From Coturnix japonica (taxonomy: Eukaryota > Chordata > Aves > Galliformes > Phasianidae): a stretch of 64,000 nt of DNA. The notes under the pieces are model-generated. The model was given only the letters and a program-made list of their open reading frames with translations. It did not search any database and was not told the DNA's origin. Positions 59,125-64,000 of this stretch are shown piece after piece. The first letter of the stretch is position 1, and each line of letters begins with the position of its first letter. The stretch lies in NCBI RefSeq assembly GCF_001577835.2, contig NW_015439867.1:398323-462322 (forward strand). Reading direction: 5' to 3'. The position numbers and the translations under genes were made by a program.

Positions 59125-61725
59125 ATGGGTTCTGCACTTTCCCTCTCGGCTACCAACCCAGCTTCCAGGCAGAGGAGGAAGGCTGACGGTGCTGCTGATG
59201 GTGATGATGATTTACTCGATAGCCAAGACCGCAATGAGGACATTGCCAAGTTTCCATACGTTGAATTCACGGGTCAGGACAGCATCACCTGCCCCACTTG
59301 TCAAGGCACTGGCTGTATTCCCACAGGTGAGCTCTCCTTTTGTCCTTAGCAGTTTGGTGCTGCAATGTTCTTTATGTACTTAAAAGGTTTTGCCATTGTC
59401 TGGAGTCGGTCACTGTGTTCCCTTCTGCTTTCCAGAACAGGTAAATGAGTTGGTGGCTTTGATACCCTACAGCGACCAGAGGCTCCGTCCACAGAGAACG
59501 TAAGTCCTTAATAGGAGCATAATTCAACCTATGCAAGGAGCAGACAGTGCTTCTCTATCACTGAGTGCCACAACTTAGAGCTCCATGCAGTCTGCAGCCT
59601 TCCCTGTGCCAACAAATACAGCTTAAACTTTCACTTTAAATATTTCCTGTTAAGTTCCTCCATAGGGGAGAACGTGGAAACAGTCACCCCACTCACACAC
59701 GTTGTTTTTGTGCTCTTTACAGAAGCTTTGAGAAAGAAACTGCTTTCCCAACAGCACCATCCCCAGATTCTGAGAATGCTTTGGGGGGAAAAGAAGGATT
59801 GTTTGGTTACTCATTACCAAAAAGTGAACTGTGTAAAGGGTGGCTGTTTAAAGCAATCTCAGATATGAAAATGGTTAGAGCAGCACTTCAGTGTCTCTTT
59901 CAGGGAAGAGCAGATAGGTTTGGTTTTGCTGACGACTTTGGGTTTCGGGCACAAGATTTCTTGCAGTTGCAGATGCTGCGTTAGGGCAAAGGCTGTGACC
60001 CATTTCCTGTCTCTTCCAGGAAGCTCTATGTCCTCCTGTCGGTGCTGCTCTGCCTTCTCATCTCAGGGCTGGTGGTTTTTTTCCTCTTTCCACACTCAGT
60101 CCTGGTGGATGATGGCGGCATTAAAGTGGTTCAAGTCTGGTTCGACAGGAAGAACTCGGTTGTCCTTCTTGCCATCACGGTAAAGTCTTTGTGCATCTCT
60201 GTTCTTGAGGGAATAAATCCTATGCTGAGCCCCTCCTCCCCCTTTTCCTAAATCAGTTCATCAATTCGTTAATTATAATTCAGGAGAGCGGGAAGGGGGG
60301 GAATTTCCCGACATGTATTTTGAGTTCCTCACCCCCCCACATCCCCATCTCTTCCTTTCTCCCCTCTCTCTGTGAACATCAGAGTGGGGAGAAAGGGAGT
60401 TAGGGGCCAAAATGTGACAGGAGTTTCAGTGCTACCTGTGTCACCCTGCTGTCGTTCCAGGCCACTTTACGGATCAGGAACTCCAACTTCTACTCAGTGA
60501 CAGTGGACAGTCTGACCAGTCAAGTGCAGTACATGAACACTGTGGTGGGCAGCCAGCAGATCACCAACATCTCCAACATCCAGCCCCTAAGCGACAAGCT
60601 GGTATGTGTCTTTAATTGCACTTGCAATGTGTATTGTAAGCATCACTAAATCAAGTGTGGAACTGGTGTGGTATCTCAAGCTAACTTGAAGGCACTGCAT
60701 CTGTGCCTTGAAGTTTTTGCTTTATCTCCTGGCTATGCTTTTTGCACAGCAGCTGAAATGCATTGGAATGCAAGAAATACTCTGACAGGGGTGTTTTGAA
60801 GTGAATAATCAAACTGCAAGTGAATGTGTTTCTGTCTTACAGGTGAATTTCACAGTGAAGGCAGAGATGGGAGGACCTTTCTCCTATGTGTAGTAAGGAT
60901 TTACTGTTCTTTGAGTATAGTAGGTTTGAGCTGCTTTAGTTATTGCTTGCTCTGGAAATGACTTGCTTTCTGCTAACTTTCTGGAAAACAACCATTTGCT
61001 AGAAATGACTTGAAAGGCTGCTTTGTCAGGATGTTGTGATGGGGTTTTGGATGTTGAGTTAGCACCAGAGGTAAAACAACATCAGTAGATTCCAAGAAAT
61101 GCAGTCATTTCTGCTGGGCTGCTTAGCCTGTGCTGACCACTTTCTCTCTTTTGATCTCTTCCAGTTTCTTTTGCACGTTTCCCAAGGTGAATGTGCATAA
61201 TATAGTCATCTTCATGAGGTAGGTTTAGCTCTGCTCCTGACTCAGAATGGAACTGGTGCTGCAGCAAGTCTGGGGCACACAAAGAAAACTGGTTCACTGT
61301 GTCAGCTTTAATCCAGTCTAGATGACACAGGCAGGTAAAATGTAAGATGGAGAGGAGGAGAGAACATCAGATGGTCTGAATGGAGCTTCTACATGATGGG
61401 TGCTGTGTTCTGGGGTTGGGGATGAGCTCTCTGCTCTGAGCTCTCTTCGGGATGTTGGCTGAAAACCTGATCCCCAACTTTAGAAGGGGCACTTATGACC
61501 ACAAAGATAGTTTTTACATTGAATGGAGGGATCCACCCCTGTTCCTGTCCCCACTAACCTGCTCTCCCTTCCCTCAGGACGTCGGTGAAGCTCTCCTACA
61601 TGGGCCGCAGGACACAGAGCTCTGTGGAAACGTATCACTACATCGACTGCAGCACCAACAACACGGCCGACCCTCCCCCTCTGCCAGCCCCCTCCCTGCA
61701 CGGCGTGGCTCTGAGCAAACCCTGA
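59125..61725 (+). CDS. TMEM106C: TMEM106C, type II membrane protein, 7 coding exons
   Basis: Family of TMEM106B, an endolysosomal protein; TMEM106C is less well characterised and reported at ER or related membranes. Coding exons: 59125-59326, 59436-59499, 60020-60179, 60461-60601, 60843-60892, 61165-61218, 61578-61725; total 819 nt, 272 codons plus stop, all GT/AG. The start MGS permits N-myristoylation. Residues 43-55 read [13 protein letters not shown], followed by a CPTCQGTGC cysteine cluster (56, 59, 64), a family hallmark. The transmembrane segment is about 91-111 ([19 protein letters not shown]), then [15 protein letters not shown]. The luminal domain has sequons NIS, NFT and NNT, and the conserved [15 protein letters not shown] and [13 protein letters not shown]. 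The C-terminus is about 20 residues longer than human and proline-rich. Head-to-head with VDR, as in human. Confidence 0.97.
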
Positions 61726-62922
61726 GCTCCCTGCTGTGCTCTGGGGGTGGTGATGGTGCAATATGGTGAAATATGAAACGTGTAGCTGTGAAAAAGGGAC
61801 TTTCAGCTGGAAGCAGAAGGATTGCGAGCGACTTTAGGAGACTTAAAGGCTCTGGGTCCCTTTTACACTTTGTTGCCTGCAGCTGGGCTGCACTGCTGGC
61901 TTGTCCCTGACATCCTTGTTGTCCATGTACAAGCCACCAGCTCCAGAGCGAGAGGCCTGCCTTCCTCTCGAGTTCTTTGACCACTGTTTTGTGTAGGGGA
62001 ACTGGGGACTCAAACTCTGTGCTTTGGGGTCCAAGGATGGGACTCAAACTCTGTGCTTTGGGGTCCAAGGATCTCAAAGGCTTAGATCTCAGTTTTGGAG
62101 TTTAACGCTGTGTCTGCTCCTTCCAGGGCAAACTTGAGTCCTGTGTGATTTATCCCAGTTCTGTTTGATGGCAGCCTGTCGCTGGCATCTTTCAGAGCAA
62201 GACTTGATAAAAAGGGATCATTCTGTGCCAGGAATGCACTGAGATGGTGAAAGCTGTGTAACTTTTCTTACCTGTATAACTTGCACTAAGAGGAGGAAAG
62301 GGAATTGAAACCACCAGAATGCTTTCTCCTTTGCTGGCAGCTGAGGTTGTTTCCAGAGCGACCCAATACCAAAACACCAGTCTTAATGAGGACAGCCTCA
62401 TTAAGCAGGGTGCTGCTGGTGTGGGAAGGGTCCCTGTGGCTTTGACCCCCTGATCTATGCGTGGCTCTGAAGCTGCTGCTCGGTGTGCGTGGCATTCAGC
62501 AGCTGTGAATCCCCTGGTGTTGAAGCCAGAGGAGCTGCAGCTCAGTGCTGCTTTGTATTTGTGCCCTCTGCAGCTGAGCGCAGACCTGAACTGATTTCCT
62601 TGAAGATAAAAGGGGAGTTTTGTATTTCGGAGCGGACCGTTCCCAAAGGATGGCAAAGCAAACAAACCTGCTGCCGCAGTTCATCCTGCTGCAGTTCTAT
62701 GGGGCTGTTTGCTGTGTTTGCAGTTTGGAGGAATTAAAACTTTGTTCTGCTTTCTCCCTTTCTGCTTCTTCTGCAACCACATCACTGCAGCCTCCTTGTT
62801 TCCCCTGTGCTGCTCTCCATCCATCTGGGTATGGAAACAAAGTGCCCAAAGGCTGCATGGAAATAGCTCTGGTGTTGTTTTTTTCAATGAAGGATGCTTT
62901 CTCTTGTTAAGTGTGAAATAAA
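61726..62922 (+). terminator. TMEM106C: TMEM106C 3' UTR and polyadenylation signal
   Basis: AATAAA at 62917-62922 with a T/GT-rich stretch after it (TGTCCTTTGTTTG). The UTR of about 1.2 kb contains a 34-bp direct duplication starting at about 62,005 and 62,039 (gggactcaaactctgtgctt...). Confidence 0.7.
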
Positions 62923-64000
62923 AATGTCCTTTGTTTGTTAAGAGGTGGAGTGTCTTCCCAGCAGAGCTGAAGGTTGCTGAGTGAAGCAGGACCCTGTGTC
63001 TTTACATGGAAACTGAAGCAATGCTGCATCCATGTCCTGTTCCAACCAGCCTTTATCCCACAGGGGGTGCTCAGTGTTGGGGTTGGCACCGTGTCACCCT
63101 TTGCCTGAATGCCCCTTGTCTCTCACTGCTGATATAGGGGAATGAGGGCTGAAATCCTCACCAATATTGCAGCGCTCCAGCACATCCATTCCCATGCAAG
63201 CTGCAGGGTTTGGGTTCATGGACCTCAGCTCATCACGAGCTCCTCACACAGTGCTGGTAAACCCCCATCAGCTTCTAACTGCTGAGTGGAGCTTTCAGTG
63301 AGGAAGCTGCAGGAGTCACACGCTCAGCCCTTCCTCGTCCTGCAGCCCTCAGCATGGGGTGACTCCGTGTCCCCTGATGGTCCCCAACCCTGTGCTGTGA
63401 TGCTTTGGCTGCAGAGAACTGATGCTCTCCTGGTCCTAAAGCAATTCTGCTTTAACCCAATGGGAGGGAGAGCTTGGGGGGCTGCCTGCAGGATCCCCCC
63501 CATCCTGCTGCTTGGCTGAGCAGGGAAACAGCTGGTGGGGCATGGAGAGCCCTGTTAATTGGGGGTGCCCTCCGGGTCATGTGGCACTTGGCCTCATAGG
63601 GGGTGTTTATTTTGGAAAACCCTTCTTAATCCTCCAATCCTTTTTAATGAATTTCTTCTGCCAACTTTTTCTTGCAGCTCCCAACCCTGGAAAGCTGCCT
63701 CAGGTGCTTCGGCTGCAGCATTGCCAGCACTTAAAACTGAGAGCAGGGCCCCAAAGTAGCCTTTATTTAAAGAGGGTTTTTAATCCTTTCAAGTCATAAT
63801 TTCTCTTAATGAAGGGCTGCTATCAGCTGGTGCTAAAGGCTGGCCCTGTAACAGCAGTGTTGAGGTGAAGCCTGTGGGCCAGCAGATCTCATGGGGTCAC
63901 CGGGCTAATTTTCTTGAAGCAATTAAACTACTGGGGTTTTCCCTCTAATTAACAAGCTGCTTAAGCGCAGCATTTACAGATGTTGTGCTTTAATAAAGCT
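62923..64000. other. Sequence downstream of TMEM106C
   Basis: No exon recognised. In human the next gene is COL2A1, convergent with TMEM106C; minus-strand AATAAA words occur at about 63,606 and 63,762 but no collagen sequence is within reach. A plus-strand AATAAA is at 63,992-63,997 at the window edge. Confidence 0.4.

Noticed and set aside
63992-63997. Plus-strand AATAAA at the right edge as a gene end
   Set aside because: No exon of another plus-strand gene was recognised between TMEM106C and the edge; a chance hexamer or distal TMEM106C site is equally likely.

Overview
The window looks like a GC-rich microchromosome segment from a bird, probably a galliform. The evidence is a 451-codon vitamin D receptor with the N-terminal extension I know from chicken, scattered CR1-type LINE 3' ends, short introns, very GC-rich genes and dense minisatellites. 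All homology calls are by eye from remembered protein families; no search was run.

Layout. (1) 1-9.6 kb: the CpG island and first exon of a minus-strand gene, called SP1, whose body lies off the left edge, then GC-rich arrays, a 40-base C run and a 25-N gap. (2) 9.6-11.6 kb: SP7 (osterix) on the plus strand; its main coding exon is recognisable but broken in frame many times. (3) 13.5-20.4 kb: AAAS (aladin) on the plus strand with 16 exons; exons 2 and 3 carry frame problems, the rest reads cleanly. (4) 21.2-21.6 kb: an unexpected minus-strand single-exon gene with the head and tail of the LRRC3 family but no leucine-rich repeats. (5) 22.0-24.5 kb: MYG1 on the minus strand, seven exons, with an NRF1-type promoter. 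(6) 24.6-24.9 kb: an orphan minus-strand polyadenylation signal, an 18-bp array and a second 25-N gap. (7) 25.7-54.8 kb: VDR on the minus strand, nine coding exons totalling 1356 nt, with a likely 5' non-coding exon and promoter near 54.65-54.9 kb. (8) 57.9-62.9 kb: TMEM106C on the plus strand, seven coding exons, behind an NRF1-rich CpG island.

Synteny. Order and orientation of SP1(-) SP7(+) AAAS(+) MYG1(-) are the mirror image of human 12q13.13. VDR(-) TMEM106C(+) matches human 12q13.11. The two blocks are megabases apart in human and meet here at the N gap at 24,867-24,891, so their adjacency is either an avian rearrangement or a scaffolding join.

The genes do not form one pathway. SP7 and VDR both act in bone biology, SP1 and VDR are transcription factors, AAAS is a nuclear pore protein, MYG1 is an RNA exonuclease of nucleus and mitochondria, and TMEM106C is a membrane protein. 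The most interesting observations are the LRR-less LRRC3 relative, nine same-strand CCAAT boxes at near-helical spacing in the SP1 promoter, and NRF1 palindrome clusters at two separate promoters. No CRISPR array, tRNA, rRNA or recognisable retroviral element was seen.
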